DNA from: Chondrosia reniformis
Lineage: Eukaryota > Porifera > Demospongiae > Chondrillida > Chondrillidae
Direction of reading: 5' to 3'
Assembly: GCA_947172415.1 (NCBI GenBank)
Contig: OX359197.1
Coordinates: 2,976,001 to 3,040,000 of the forward strand
Length of the DNA stretch: 64,000 nucleotides
The notes under the pieces were generated by a model. It was not told the DNA's origin. It worked only from the letters and a program-made list of their open reading frames with translations, and made no database searches. The translations under genes and the position numbers were made by a program. Shown here piece after piece: positions 22,992-35,034 of the stretch (position 1 is the first letter of the stretch; the number at the start of each line of letters is the position of its first letter).

Positions 22992-25900
22992 GTCATGGGA
23001 ATTGGAGGCTGCGGATCCGAGCTGAAAAGAGGATAGGTATTGTCCAGTTCAACCCCACGATGGAGCCGGGTGCTTAGCGCCTCATGTGGAAACCTGTGGC
23101 TAAATCAGCCTCCCTGTCAGCATGGGCTAACCCCCCATCTAACAGCATCACTGGGTTACGTTGCGCCATGAGAATAACAATTTTCAAGACAGGCTTTGGC
23201 CTAGGTGCGCCAAGGGTGAAGAAAACGCTGGGTCAACCAGAATAGGTGATTCCACTTGTGCCTCACAGGTAAATGTACCTGAATGTAATAGCCTTTCTTC
23301 GGTCCCCATGATGGGCCAACCAGCCCTCTGGACGGAGGAAATGGTTAGGACACAAATTGATTGCTATGAGCAATCTGAACCCAAAAGAGGTGGCTATCGG
23401 AAGCGTTTAGAGCGGGAATGGCTGAGCAAATACCCACATTTGCCTCAGACTGGTTGAACCCTTCCCTTCCAAGCCAAAAGGAACTTGGTAGGAGACGGAG
23501 TACTGCAAGTAACTGGTAGCCGAGATTTAGATTTGATTAATGATGCACCACAAGGTGCCTCTAGAAGGATCCAAGGGGTGATCTGGAAGCATTCAGAGGG
23601 ATAATATCCTCATGGAGCTCTACCGAGAAAGTAAGCCCATGGAAAAGGGGTATGCCGAGCGGTTCTACCAGGCTTGGAATTCTAAAATGCTAGACCATAA
23701 AAACACAACGGTAGCACTAACTACAAGAGTTAGTAGAATTCGAAGAGGTCAATGTCTCTCGAGACTAAACCTTGTGGAACCTGACTCTCGTGGTGTAACC
23801 ACCCTAACTGGGACTGTGGAGGAAGGTGTGAAGCCCAGGGACAGGAAGAGCCTCACCAAGCTCAGGCTGGGACTGGACAAAATGGTGGGCTGTTTAGAGG
23901 CCCTGTTGAAACTCCCATACATGATCGTCCCAGTCCCAGGACAAGTGGCAATGATCATCTAATGCAACTTTTAGGCAAAGCAGAAAATGCCTGTCTCCAA
24001 AAGAAGCCTGGAGATTTCGCTGATAGAAAACCCTGTGGGGAAGTGCGGTTTAACCATGTTCATACGTCACTGCTTCAGAAGGCCAATGATAGGGTGGAGA
24101 AAGAGTGACAGGAAGGCTCTAGGTCGGCCTGGCACCTGAACTGCCCGGTCTACTCTGTTGCTGTGGCTGTGAGGGAAAAACAACCTACGAATTGCAGCCA
24201 TGCAACCAGGGAAGGAAATCAGACAATCAAAAGAGTAGTAAGAGACAGGAAGGTCACATAAGTGACAGGAAGGCCAAAGGCCTTAGGTTTAGAAGACTCC
24301 TTGCCTGTTTGGATGTGGAAATAGCGCATCAACAGAGTAATAATCCTATAACCAAACGCAAGAAAATACTCAGAAGAAAGCTTAGGAGGAAGTTCCATTC
24401 ATTAAACCTGAATGTGCTGATCAGAGCTCGGAAACAGACACTGGGGAAACTCAGGGTCTGGACCCTACAAGAGTGAAGATCGGCTGAATGCAGGAAATTC
24501 CAGGAACAAAACCACCTTTGGAATACCCAAAGGAAGTTCCAGATGAATGGCAATGTTCCAACCTACAATGAAGCTCCCTCAATTGAGGTAGTAAGAAATT
24601 TTTGGACAAAGATTGTAGGTACTGTTGGTAAGGTCAACAAAGATGACCCAGGGGTGAAAGAATGGCTAAAGGAAACCAAAACGAGGGTGGGTAGAACCTC
24701 CTCTGAAAGTCCCGATAGCATTGATGAGACCAAACTGTGGAAAGCCTTGAAAAAGGCAAAAAGCTGGTCAGCCCCTGGGCCAGACGGCATCCACACATTT
24801 TGGTGGATAGCACTTTCCTCCGCTCAGTCTGCCTTGGCGGATGTACTACGGAGGGTGGTGAGGGGAGATCTGTCAGTCCCAGACTGGCTTACAAGGGGTC
24901 GCACTCAACTCATCCCCAAAAGGTGACCAGGAAAGTGTGGCCAACTACCACTCTATTGCGTGTCTAAACACAATGTACAAGGCTGTCACAGCATACATTG
25001 CATCAGAATTACTCACTTACAACTACACTAATGATCTCGGAAGAGGAAAGAGGAAAGAGAGGTGGGCCTTTGTGGACTGTCGATTGCTGGATCAAACAAT
25101 CGGTCTAGATGCCAAAATTATGGGCAAGCCACTTAATGTGGCATGGATCGATTATGAGAAGGCATATGACAGAGTCCCTCACAAGTGGGTGATGAAGGTG
25201 CTAAAAACCATCAAGTGCCCAGGTTGGATCCGGAGGTCTATAGAGCTTTTCTCCAAACACTGGGCTACTCTGCTTGAGTTGAGGACTGCGGGAAAGGTGA
25301 TTAGGAGCATCCCTGTTAAATATAACGGGACTCTTCCAAGGAGACTCCTTATCGCCACTCCTCTTTTGTCTGGCCATAGCTCCCATATCCCAAATTCTTA
25401 ACAGAACCAAGGGATATACCCTCTGGCATAATAAGGAAAGGAACACCATGCCACACTTGTTGTACATGGATGACTTAAGATATATGCTGGAGGGCCTGAT
25501 AAACTCAGTGAAGCCATGGAATGTGTGGAGAAAACCTCAAATGCCATTGGCATCAGGTTTGGAGTGAGAAAGTGTTGAACAGCTCACATGCAAAAGGGGA
25601 AAGTTCTGGCTGGCCCAGACAACCCTGAATGCAGTGAAGAATCCATAAAGGAGCTTTGAAAAAGGTACTACTTATAAGTACCTAGGGCTAGAACAACTGT
25701 TTGAGGTAGATGACAGCAAGGTCAAAGCTTGCTTGGTGAACGAATTGAGGAGGAGACTCAACAAAGTGTGGGGCTCTCACCTCATTGGTAAGAATGCTGC
25801 AGAAGCCTCTAACATGTTGTGTGCCTCTCTATTGAGATACTCTTACCCAGTTTTGAGGTGGACACAATATGAACTTCCAAAACTGGAGCGAATGGTGAGA

Positions 25901-26580
25901 AAGATCATGAGAAAGTACCAGTGTCCTCACTATAACTCTGCCATTGAGAGAGTGAACTTGCCTCGCTCCCAAGGTGGTAGAGGGCTCTGTAGTTTTCCTT
26001 TGAATCACGACAGGGCTGTTGTGAATCTGGCAAGATACCTCCATACTGCCAATGATCCACTCACAGCTGTTGTGGTTAAACACAAAAAGTGGCTGGAGTG
26101 CTCAAAGCAGAGGAGAACTGTCTTGAAAGAAGCCAGATTGATACTGGGAAGCCACGGAAGAGAACTAGAACAAGAAATGTGGCTAAGATCCCTCACCAAA
26201 TAGTGTATGAGAATGGAGGAGATTGGCACATGAGCTCCGGGAGGCTGAGACTGAAAGGTTAAAAAGTAACCTAGCCAAAACGTCTCACCAGGGCTCATAC
26301 CACAGACTAGTCACAAATAGGGAGTCTTTTGTGTAGCTTTCTGAGGGGAGACTCAGACCTCAAACTGAGGCTCTGATTCTCGCAGCCCAAGATGATGTGC
26401 TGCAGACTAGGTGGTACCGAAATAGGATTCTGAGGAATTCTAGCCTCCTAATATGCAGAGAATGTTGCAAGGCTATGGAAAGGTGTAAAATACATACTAA
26501 ACATGTGTGAGCCAAAGGGATTTTCTCTCTACAAAGAGAGGAATGACTGGGCAATACTGATAGTGTTGTGGAGATTATTG
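22992..26580 (+). mobile_element. RLE-type LINE copy R1 (R2/R4/NeSL-like group), 3' truncated
   Basis: Begins GTCATGGGAATTGGAGG right after satellite ...GTCGCATTT. It carries N-terminal helical modules and reverse transcriptase up to the zinc knuckle, then stops at 26578-26580 against the inverted copy R2, so the restriction-like endonuclease and 3' end are missing. The junction lies at a GGATATGG string that exists both downstream in this element (compare 44538-44547) and in R2, suggesting microhomology-driven template switching. R1 shares with R3 the same 5' flank and the same frame-breaking deletion in the QGDS region, so R1 and R3 are DNA duplicates rather than separate insertions. Confidence 0.9.
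23161..26578 (+). pseudogene. R1 polyprotein remains: Myb-like N-terminus, reverse transcriptase, zinc knuckle
   Basis: N-terminal part 23161-23457 has a tryptophan-bearing helical module (ALWTEEMVRTQIDCYEQSEP ... GYRKRLEREWLSKYP). A second related module (LMELYRESKPMEKGYAERFY ... AW) is at about 23610-23690. These look like Myb/SANT-type DNA-binding repeats. A TGA at 23455-23457 replaces an Arg codon kept in R2. Reverse transcriptase blocks: SAPGPDGIHTFWW (about 24765), IACLNTMYKAVTAYIASEL (about 24950), AWIDYEKAYDRVPHKWVMKV (about 25140), LLYMDDLRYM region (about 25460), then thumb 25733-26203 (RMVRKIMRKYQC ... GGRGLCSFPL). A zinc-knuckle remnant is at about 26450. There are frameshifts near 23820, 24925, 25330, 25480 and 26185, and stops at 24109 and 24474. 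It is dead. Confidence 0.88.
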
Positions 26581-28860
26581 GGATATGGGAGCTATGGCCA
26601 GACAAAAGAGGAGTGGCGATAAGGAGTCTCCTTGGAAGAGTCCCTTGTTATATTTAACAGAGGTGCTCCTAACCACCTTCCCCACAGTCCTCAACTCAAG
26701 CACAGGAGTCCAGTGTTTGGAGAAGAGCTCTATAGACCTCCGGATCCAACCTTGGCACTTGATGGTTTTTAGCACCTTCATCACCCACTTGTGAGGGACT
26801 CTGTCATATGCCTTCTCATAATCGAACCATGCCACACTAAGTGGCTTGCCCATAATTTTGGCATCTAGACCGATTGATTGATCCAGCAATAGAGAGTCCA
26901 CACAGCCCCACCTCCTTTTCCTCATGGCTCGTTGAGCTAGTGTAGGTGAAAGTGAGTAATTCTGATGCAATATATACTGTGACAGCCTTGTACATTGTGT
27001 TGAGACACGCAATAGGTCGGTAGTTGGCCACACTTTTCGGGTGACCCTTTTTGGGGATGAGTAGAGTGCGACCCCTTTAAGCCAGTCTGGGACTGACAGA
27101 TCTCCCCTCACCACCCTCCGTAGTACACCTGCCAAGGCAGACTGTGCAGAGGGGAGTGCTTTCCATCAAAATGTGTGGATGCCATCCATCCCAGGGGCTG
27201 ACCAGCTTATTGCCTTTTTCAAGGCTTTCCTCTGTTTGGTCTCATCAATGCTATCAGGACTTTCAGAGGAGGTTCTACCCACCCTCTTTTTGGTTTCCTT
27301 TAGCCATTCTTTCACCCCTGGGTCATCTTTGTTGACCTTACCAACAGTACCTACAATCTTTGTCCAAAAGTTGACCTCTTACTACCTCAATTGAGGGAGC
27401 TTCATTGTAGGTTGGAACATTGCCATTCATCTGGAACTTTTTTAGGGTATTCCAAAGGTGGTTTTGTTCCTGGAATTTCCTGCGTTCAGCCGATCTTCGC
27501 TCTTGTAGGGTCCAGACCCTGAGTTTCCCCAGTGTGTGTACCCGAGCTCTGATCAGCACATTCAGGTTTAATGAATGGAACTCCTTCCTAAGCTTTCTTC
27601 GAAATACTTTCTGGCGTTTGGTCATAGGATTTTTATTCTGTTGACATGCTATTTCCACATCCAACCAGGCAAGCAGTCTTCTAAACTTAAGGCCTTTGGC
27701 CTTCCAGTCACTTATGTGACCTCGCTGTCTCTTACTACTCTTTTGATTGTCTGATTTCCTTCCCTGGTTGCATGGCTGCAATTCATTAGTTGTTTTCCCC
27801 TCACAGCCACAGCAACAGAGTAGACCAGGCAGTTCAGGTGCCAGGCCGACCAAGGGCCTCCCTGCCACTCTATCTCCACCCAATCATTGGCCTCCTGAAG
27901 CAGTGCCGTATCAACATGGTTGAACCGAACCGCCCCACAGGGTTTTCTATCAGCGAAATCTCTAGGTTTTTTTCGGAGACAGGCATCTTTTGCTTTGCCT
28001 AAAAGTTGCATCAGATGATCATTGCCACTTGTTCTGGGACTGGGATAATCATACATGGAGTTCAACAGGGCCTGTAAACAGCTCACCATTTTGTCCAGTC
28101 CCAGCCTGAACTTTGTGAGGCTCTTCCTGTCCTTGGGCTCCCACACCTTCCTCCACAGACCCAGTTAGGGTGGCTACACCACGAGAGTCAGGTTCCACAA
28201 GATTTAGTCTCGAGAGACATTGGCCTCTTCGGATTCTATTACCTCTTGTAGTTAGTGCTACCTTTGTTGTTTTATGGTCTGGCATTTTAGCATTTCAAGC
28301 TTGGTACAACCACTCGGCATGCCCCTTTTCCATGGGCTTACTTTCTCGGTAGAGCTCCCTGAGGATGTTATCCCTCTGAAGGTTCTAGATCACCCCTTGG
28401 ATTCTTCTCCTTCTAGAGGTTCCTTGTGGTGCATCATTAACCAAATCTAAATCTCGGCTACCAGTTACTTGCAGTACTCCGTCTCCTACCAAGTTCCTTT
28501 TGGCTTGGAAGGCAAGGGTTCGACCGGTCTGAGGCATTTGCTCAGCCGTTCCTGCTCTAAATGCTTCTGATATCCACCTCTTTTTGGTTCAGATCACTCA
28601 TAGCAATCAATTAGTGCCCTAACCATTTCGTCAGTCCAGAGGGCTGGTTGGCCCGTCATGGGGATCGAAGAATGGCTATAACATTCAGGAACATCTACCT
28701 GTGAGGCACCAGTGGAATCACCTATTCTGGTTGACCCAGGGTTGTTGCAGCCTGCCTTGAAAATTGCTATTCTCATGGCGGAACGTAACCCAGTGAAGCT
28801 GCCAGACGGGGGGTTAGCCCATGCTGAGAGGGAGGCTGATTTAGCCACAGGATACCACAT
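26581..28860 (-). pseudogene. R2 polyprotein remains: N-terminal modules and first half of reverse transcriptase
   Basis: Frames on the minus strand: 28860-28594 (PALWTDEMVRALIDCYE), then MPDHKTTKVALTTRGNRI (28285-), DRKSLTKFRLGLDKMV in a shifted frame, GKAKDACLRKKPRDFADRKP (28060-), FRRKLRKEFHSLNLNVLIRA (27600-), and reverse transcriptase from about 27250. RT blocks: PIACLNTMYKAVTVYIASEL (27010-), AWFDYEKAYDRVPHKWVMKV (26830-), FQGDSLSPLLFCLAIAPISQ (26640-26581). The frame is intact across the last block, unlike R1 and R3. Several frameshifts are present (near 27040, 27140, 27360 and 28140). It is not functional, because no catalytic YMDD block is present. Confidence 0.85.
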
Positions 28861-28937
28861 GAGGGGCTAAGAACCCTGCTCGGTTGGGGGGTTGACCTGG
28901 ACAATACCCATTCTCTGGTCGGCTCGGAACCAGAACA
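26581..28937 (-). mobile_element. RLE-type LINE copy R2, inverted against R1, 3' half missing
   Basis: On the minus strand, from a 5' end near 28937 (CTGTTCTGGTTCCGAG) to the reverse transcriptase QGDS/APISQ region at 26581, where it abuts R1 tail to tail. It lacks the active-site YMDD block, thumb, zinc knuckle and endonuclease. It differs from R1 and R3: it keeps the frame in the QGDSLSPLLF block and keeps CGA where R1, R3 and R5 have TGA, so it represents a separate, somewhat older or less decayed copy. Its right flank is forward satellite. Confidence 0.88.
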
Positions 28938-30790
28938 GTACCTACAACTAGTAAATATAACTAGTCCGAGTGCCTTCAACTAGTAAATACAACGAGTACA
29001 TACAACTAGTACATACAAATAATACATAAAACTAGTACATAAAACTAGTACCTACAACTAGTAAATAAAACCAGTCCTAGACATAGAACTACTACATACA
29101 ACTATTGCATAGTTACATAGCACTAGGGCAAACAACTTGTACATACAAATAGTAACGAGTACATAGAACTAGTACATACAACTGGTACGCACAACTAGTG
29201 CATAGAACTTTCACATACAACTAGTACATACAACTAGTACATACAACTACTATATACAACCAGAATATACTACTAGTCCATTCAACTAGACCAAACAACT
29301 AGTACATATATACAACTAGACCATAAATGAGTAACTATTACATACAACCACCACATACAACTAGTACATATGATTAGGTTTTACAACTAGTACATTTAAC
29401 TAATACATACAACTAGAACCTACAACTAGTGCATACAACTAGTACCTACAACGAGTAAATAAAAGCAAACCGAGTTTATTCAACTAGTACATGCAACCAG
29501 TACAAACAACTAATAAAGAGTACATACAAAATTAACATACAACTAGTACCTAAAACTAGTAAGTATAATAAGTCATAGTACATACAACTTGTAAAAACAA
29601 CTAGTACTTACAACTAGTACATGCAACTAGTACTACAACTAGCACATACATCTAGTACTCATACCTAGATCATACAACTAGTAAATGTGACTAATACAGG
29701 CAGCTAATATATTAAATTCGTACTGCAACTAGTACATTTAACTAGTATATACAAATAGTACATACATCTAATACATACAACTGGTACACACAACTAGTTC
29801 ATACAACTAGTACGTAGAACTAGTACATTTAACTAGTAGTTATAATTGGTATTTACAACTATTAAATATAACTGGTACATACACAGAAGTAGTCCATACA
29901 ACTAGTACATTTAACTACTACATACAACCAGCACATATAACTAGTACATACAATTAGTAAATACAATTAGGACCAACAACTAGTAAATATAACTATTACT
30001 GGTACATACAATTAGTACTAAAAACTGGTACATACAACTAGTAAGTAGCACATACAACTAGTACATACAACTAGTAGAAACAACAAGTAAATATAACCAG
30101 TCCTAGTACATACAACTAGTACATACAACTATTACATACTACCAATACAAACAACTAGAAACGAGTACAAACAACTAAAACACACAACTAGGGCAAACAA
30201 CTTGTACATACAAATAGTAACGATTACATACAACTAGTGCATCCAACTGGTATATATAACTAGTAAATAGAACTGGTACATGCAACTAGTGCATTCAACT
30301 AGTACATACAACCACTACTACAACTAGTACATATGAGTAGGTCATACAACTAGTACATTTACCTAGTATATACAACTAGAATGTACAACTAGCACATATT
30401 ACAAGTACTAGTACATACAACTAGTACATACAACCACTACAAACAACTAGTAACGAGTACATACAACTATAACAAACAACCAGTACTTAAACTAGTAAGT
30501 ATAATAAGTCCTAGTATATACAACTTGTAAATACAATGAGTACTTACAACTAGTACATACAACTAGTACTACAACTAGCACATACATCCAATACCAATAC
30601 GTAGTACATACAATTAGTAAATGCGACTAATACAGGCAGCTAGTACATTAAACTCGTACTGCAACTTGTACATTTAACTAGTACATACAAGTAGTGCTTA
30701 TATCTAATACATACAACTAGTACACACAACTAGTACATACAACTAGTACGTAGAACTAGTACATTTAACTAGTACTTATAATTGGAATTT
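28938..30790 (+). repeat. 13-bp satellite, forward (block 10), with ~930-bp higher-order repeat
   Basis: CTAGTACATACAA array. The unit starting near 29688 (gactaatacaggcagctaat) repeats at about 30620, roughly 930 bp later, with matching order of variant phrases (gcaaacaacttgtacataca, aagtataataagtc, tgcaactagtactacaact). The second unit is cut at 30790 by R3 and the unit start appears again at 35040 on R3's other side. Confidence 0.92.
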
Positions 30791-30830
30791 ACTTTAGAAA
30801 CAAAAGCCTTAACGGAGAACCTTGTTACTT

Positions 30831-30890
30831 CTTGCCTTGGTTTACAAAGGCAAGAAGAAACAAAGTTCTTAGTTTACTAAGGCAAGGAGT
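30831..30890 (-). terminator. 3'-UTR hairpins of R3 (two tandem copies)
   Basis: Two copies of the CTTGCCTTAG-type hairpin. One at 30831-30854 is CTTGCCTT/AAGGCAAG, and the other at about 30866-30888 has one arm damaged. R4 has a single perfect 10-bp version. It is more likely an RT-recognition structure for target-primed reverse transcription than a true terminator. Confidence 0.5.
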
Positions 30891-31092
30891 ATCTGGCTTG
30901 GCCAACCCTCAGTCAGTTATGTTTTCCGTTCTTTGGGTATTTAGCCAGAAGCCTCGGCTTTGTCTCCTTCGGCAGCAACAGACGGGTGTGCATCGGGCCA
31001 AAGTTAACCTTCATAATAGGAGCAAGTACCTCCATACACCAATCCACCACTGCTTTCCAGAGGTCGACAGGCAAGGACTGGGACAGGACTAC

Positions 31093-34000
31093 TTATCGTC
31101 CAGGCCCAAATCTCTCAACAGATAGATGTCGCTGCAATATTCTTACAGCCGGACAGAGAACAGTTCTCTGCATGGCTCTCATCACTTCTACTGCACTTTT
31201 TGACAGCTTTGGAATTCCCCTAAGGTCTTCCAGGAGCGTTTCCACTGTCCCCAAAGACCCAATTATCATCGGGACTACCTTAATTCGGTAGCCCCTAAAT
31301 TGTTTCCTCATATCAGCCGCCAGCTTCAGGTACTTTTGGAACTTCTCTTGCCATCTTCCATTAATATTGCTGTCAGTAGGAACTGACATCTCAATAATGT
31401 AGATGGACTTACATAGCCGATCCTCAACCACTAAGTCTGGCCTTCTTTCTGTCATTTCTTCATCTGTAGGGATGCTAGGATCCCACAAGATTTTGACAGA
31501 CCTATTCTCATAGACTGGTTTTGCTTCTAGGTTGTACCAGGTCTCTTCCTGCTTGAATCCATATTCTTTCAACAATCTCCACAACACTATCGGTCATGCC
31601 TCTCTTTGTAGAGAGAAAATCCCTTTGGCTCACACATGTTTAGTATGTGTTTGACCGTTTCCATAGCCTTGCCACATTCTTTGCACATTAGGAGGCTAGA
31701 ATTCCTCAGAGTCCTATTTCGGTACCACCTAGTCTGCAGCTCATCATCTTGGGCTGCATGAATCAGAGCCTCAGTTTGAGGTCTGAGTCTCCCCTCAGAA
31801 AGCCACACATAAGACTCCCTATTTGTGACTTGTCTGTGCTATGAGACATGGTGAGACTTTTGGGCTAGGTTACTTTTTAACCTTTCAGTCTGAGCCTCCC
31901 GGAGCTCATGTGCCACTCTCCTCCATTCTCTTACACTATTTTGTGAGGGATCTGTCTTTAGCCACATTCTGGTTCTAGTTCTATTCGGAGGCCTCCCTGT
32001 ATCAATCTGGCTTCTTTCAAGACATTCCTCCTCTGCTTTGAGCACTCCATCCACTTTTGGTGTTTAGCCACAACAGCTGTGAGTTGATCATTGGCAGTAT
32101 GGAGGTATCTTGCCAGATTCACAACAGCCCTGTCGTGATCCAAAGGAAAACTACAGAGCCCTCTACCACCTTGAGAGCGAGGCACGTTCACTCTCTCAAC
32201 TCAAGGAACAAAACATGTTAGAGGCTTCTGCAGCATTCTTACCATTAAGGTGAGAGCCCAACACTTTGTGGAGTCTCCTCCTCAATTCATTGACCAAGCA
32301 AGCTTAGACCTTACTGTCATCTACCTTAAACAGTTGCTCTAGCCTTAGGTACTTATAAGTAGTACCTTTTTCAAGGCTCCTTTATGGATTCTTCACTGCA
32401 TTCAGGGTTGTTTGGGCCAGCCAGAACCTTCCCCTTTTGCATGTGAACTGTTCCACACATTCTCACTCCAAACCTCATGCCAATGGCATTTGAGGTTTTC
32501 TCCACACATTCCATGGCTTCCCTGAGTTTATCAGGCCCTCCACCATATATCTTAAGGTCATCCATGTACAACAAGTGTGGCATGGTGTTCCTTTCCTTAT
32601 TATGCCAGAGGGTATATCCCTTGGTTCTGTTAAGAACTTGGGATATGGGAGCTCTGGCCAGACAAAAGAGGAGTGGCGATAAGGAGTCTCCTTGGAAGAG
32701 TCCCGTTATATTTAACAGGGGTGCCCCTAATCACCTTCCCCGCAGTCCTCAACTCAAGCAGAGTAGCCCAGTGTTTGGAGAAAAGCTCTATAGACCTCCG
32801 GATCCAACCTGGGTACTTGATGGTCTTTAGCACCTTCATCACCCACTTGTGAGGGACTCTGTCATATGCCTTCTCATAATCGATCCATGCCACACTAAGT
32901 GGCTTGCCCATAATTTTGGCATCTAGACCGATTGTTTGATCCAGCAAGAGACAGTCCACACAGCCCCACCTTCCTTTCCTCATGGCCCTTTGGACCATAG
33001 GCAAGAAATCATTAGTGTAGGTGTAAGTGAGTAATTCTGATGCAATGTATACTGTGACAGCCTTGAACATTGTGTTGAGACATGCAATAGGGTGGTAGTT
33101 GGCCACACTTTTCGGGTGACCCTTTTTGGGGATGAGTAGAGTGTGATCCCTTGTAAGCCAGTCTGTGACTGACAGATCTCCCCTCACCACCCTCCGTAGT
33201 ACATCCGCCAATGCAGCCTTTGCGGAGGAGAGTGCTTTGCACCAAAATGTGTGGATGCCATCCGTCCAAGGGGCTGACAAGCCTTTTGCCTTTTACAAGG
33301 CTTTCCTCAGTTTTGTCTCATCAATGCTATCGAGACTTTCAGTGGAAGTTCTACCCATCCTCTTTTTTGTTTCCTTTAGCCATTCTTTTACCCCTGGGTC
33401 ATCTTTGTTGACCTTACCAACAGTACCCACAATCTTTGTCCAAAAGTCTCTTACAACCTCAATTGAGGGAGCTTCATTGGAGATTGGAACATTGCCATTC
33501 ATCTGGAACTTCCTTTGGATATTCCAAAGGTGGTTTTGTTCCTGGAATTTCCTGCATTCAGCCAATCTTCGCTCTTTTAGGGTCCAGAGCCTGAATTTCT
33601 CCAGGGTCTGTGTCCGAGCTCTGATCAGCACATTCAGGTTTAATGAATGGAACTTCCTCCTAAGCTTTCTTCGTAGTTCTTTCTGGAGTTTGGTCATAGG
33701 ATTTTTATTCTGTTGACATGCTGTTTCCACATCCAACCAGGCAAGCAGTCTTCTAAACTTAAGCCCTTTGGCCACTTATGTGACCTCACTGTCTCTTACT
33801 ACTCTTTTGATTGTCTGATTTCCTTCCCTGGTTGCATGGCTGCGATTCGTAGGTTGCTTTTCCCTCACAGCCATAGAAACGAGCAGACCAGGGGGTTCAG
33901 GTGCTAGGCCGACCCAGAGCCTTCCTGCCACTCTTTTTCCACCCAATCATTGGCCTCCTGCCATATCAACATGGTCGAACGGCACTTCCCCACAGGGTTT

Positions 34001-34865
34001 TCTATCAGCGAAATCTCCAGGTTTTTTGGAGACAGGCATTTTTTGCTTTGCCTAAAAGTTGCATCAGATGATCATAACCACTTGTCCTGGGACTTGGACG
34101 ATCATGTTTGGGAGTTTCAACAGGGCCTGAAAATAGCCCACCATTTTGTCCAGTCCCAGCCTGAACTTGGTGAGGCTCTTCCTGTCCCTGGGCTCTCACA
34201 CCTTCCTCCACAGTCTCAGTTAGGGTGACTACACCATGAGAGTCAGGTTCCACAAGGTTTAGTCACGAGAGACATGGACCTCTTCGGATTCTACTAACTG
34301 TTGTAGTTAGTGCTACCTATGTTGTTTTATGGTCTGGCATTTTAGCATTCCAAGCCTGGTACAACCGCTCGGCATACCCCTTTTCCATGGGCTTACTTTC
34401 TCGGTAGAGCTCCATGAGGATAATATCCCTCTGAAGCTTCCCGATCACCCCTTGGATCCTTCTAGAGGCACCTTGCGGTGCATCATTAACCAAATCTAAA
34501 TCTCGGCTACCAGTTACTTGCAGTTCTCCGTCTCCTACCAAGGTCTTTTTGGCTTGGAAGGCAAGGGTTCAACCAGTCTGAGGCAAATGTGGGTATTTGT
34601 TCAGCCATTCCCGCTCTAAACGCTTCCGATAGCCTCCTCTTTTGGGTTCAGATTGCTCATAGCAATCAATTAGTGCCCTAACCATTTCCTCGGTCCAGAG
34701 GGCTGGTTGGCCCATCATGGGGACCGAAGAAAGGCTATTACATTCAGGTACATCTACCTGTGAGGCACAAGTGGAATCACCTATTCTGGTTGACCCAGTA
34801 TTTTCTCCACCCTTGGTGCACCTAGGCCAAAGCCTGTCTTGAAAATTGTTATTCTCATGGCGCAA
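31093..34865 (-). pseudogene. R3 polyprotein remains: Myb-like modules, RT, CCHC, restriction-like endonuclease
   Basis: Order on the minus strand: 34865-34569 (ALWTEEMVRALIDCYEQSEP; TGA at 34571-34569), 34541-34317 (second module LMELYRESKPMEKGYAERLY), linker to 33780, 33775-33293 (FHSLNLNVLIRAR, FWTKIVGTVGKVNKDDPGVK), RT 33280-32371 (IACLNTMFKAVTVYIASELL, AWIDYEKAYDRVPHKWVM, LLYMDDLKIYGG), thumb 32191-31839, CCHC knuckle C-x2-C-x8-H-x4-C in 31808-31587, and endonuclease 31587-31093. The last has RRPDLVVED...IIEMSVP, giving PD-x14-E as in RLE nucleases of R2-type elements. The QGDS block is frameshifted exactly as in R1. The thumb has a deletion near 32205. The endonuclease frame is uninterrupted for 164 codons. 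It is dead as a whole. Confidence 0.92.
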
Positions 34866-35034
34866 CGTAACCCAGTGAAGTTGCTAGATGGGGGGTTAGC
34901 CCATGCTAACAGGGAGGCTGATTTAGCCACAGGTTTCCACATGAGGCGCTAAGCACCCGGCTCCATCGTGGGGTTGAACTGGACAATACCTATCCTCTTT
35001 TCAGCTCTGATCCGCAGCCTCCAATTCCCATGAC

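Larger units (their letters stand above)
30791..35034 (-). mobile_element. RLE-type LINE copy R3, most complete
   Basis: Minus strand from GTCATGGGAATTGG (35034) to the 3' end TTTCTAAAGT (30791). It contains every block of the family: N-terminal helical modules, reverse transcriptase, CCHC knuckle, restriction-like endonuclease and 3' UTR with hairpins. It lies between two copies of the first 170 bp or so of the local 930-bp satellite unit (30620-30790 and 35040-35205). This is either an unusually long target duplication or a product of recombination between satellite units. It is the inverted-duplicate partner of R1. Confidence 0.92.
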
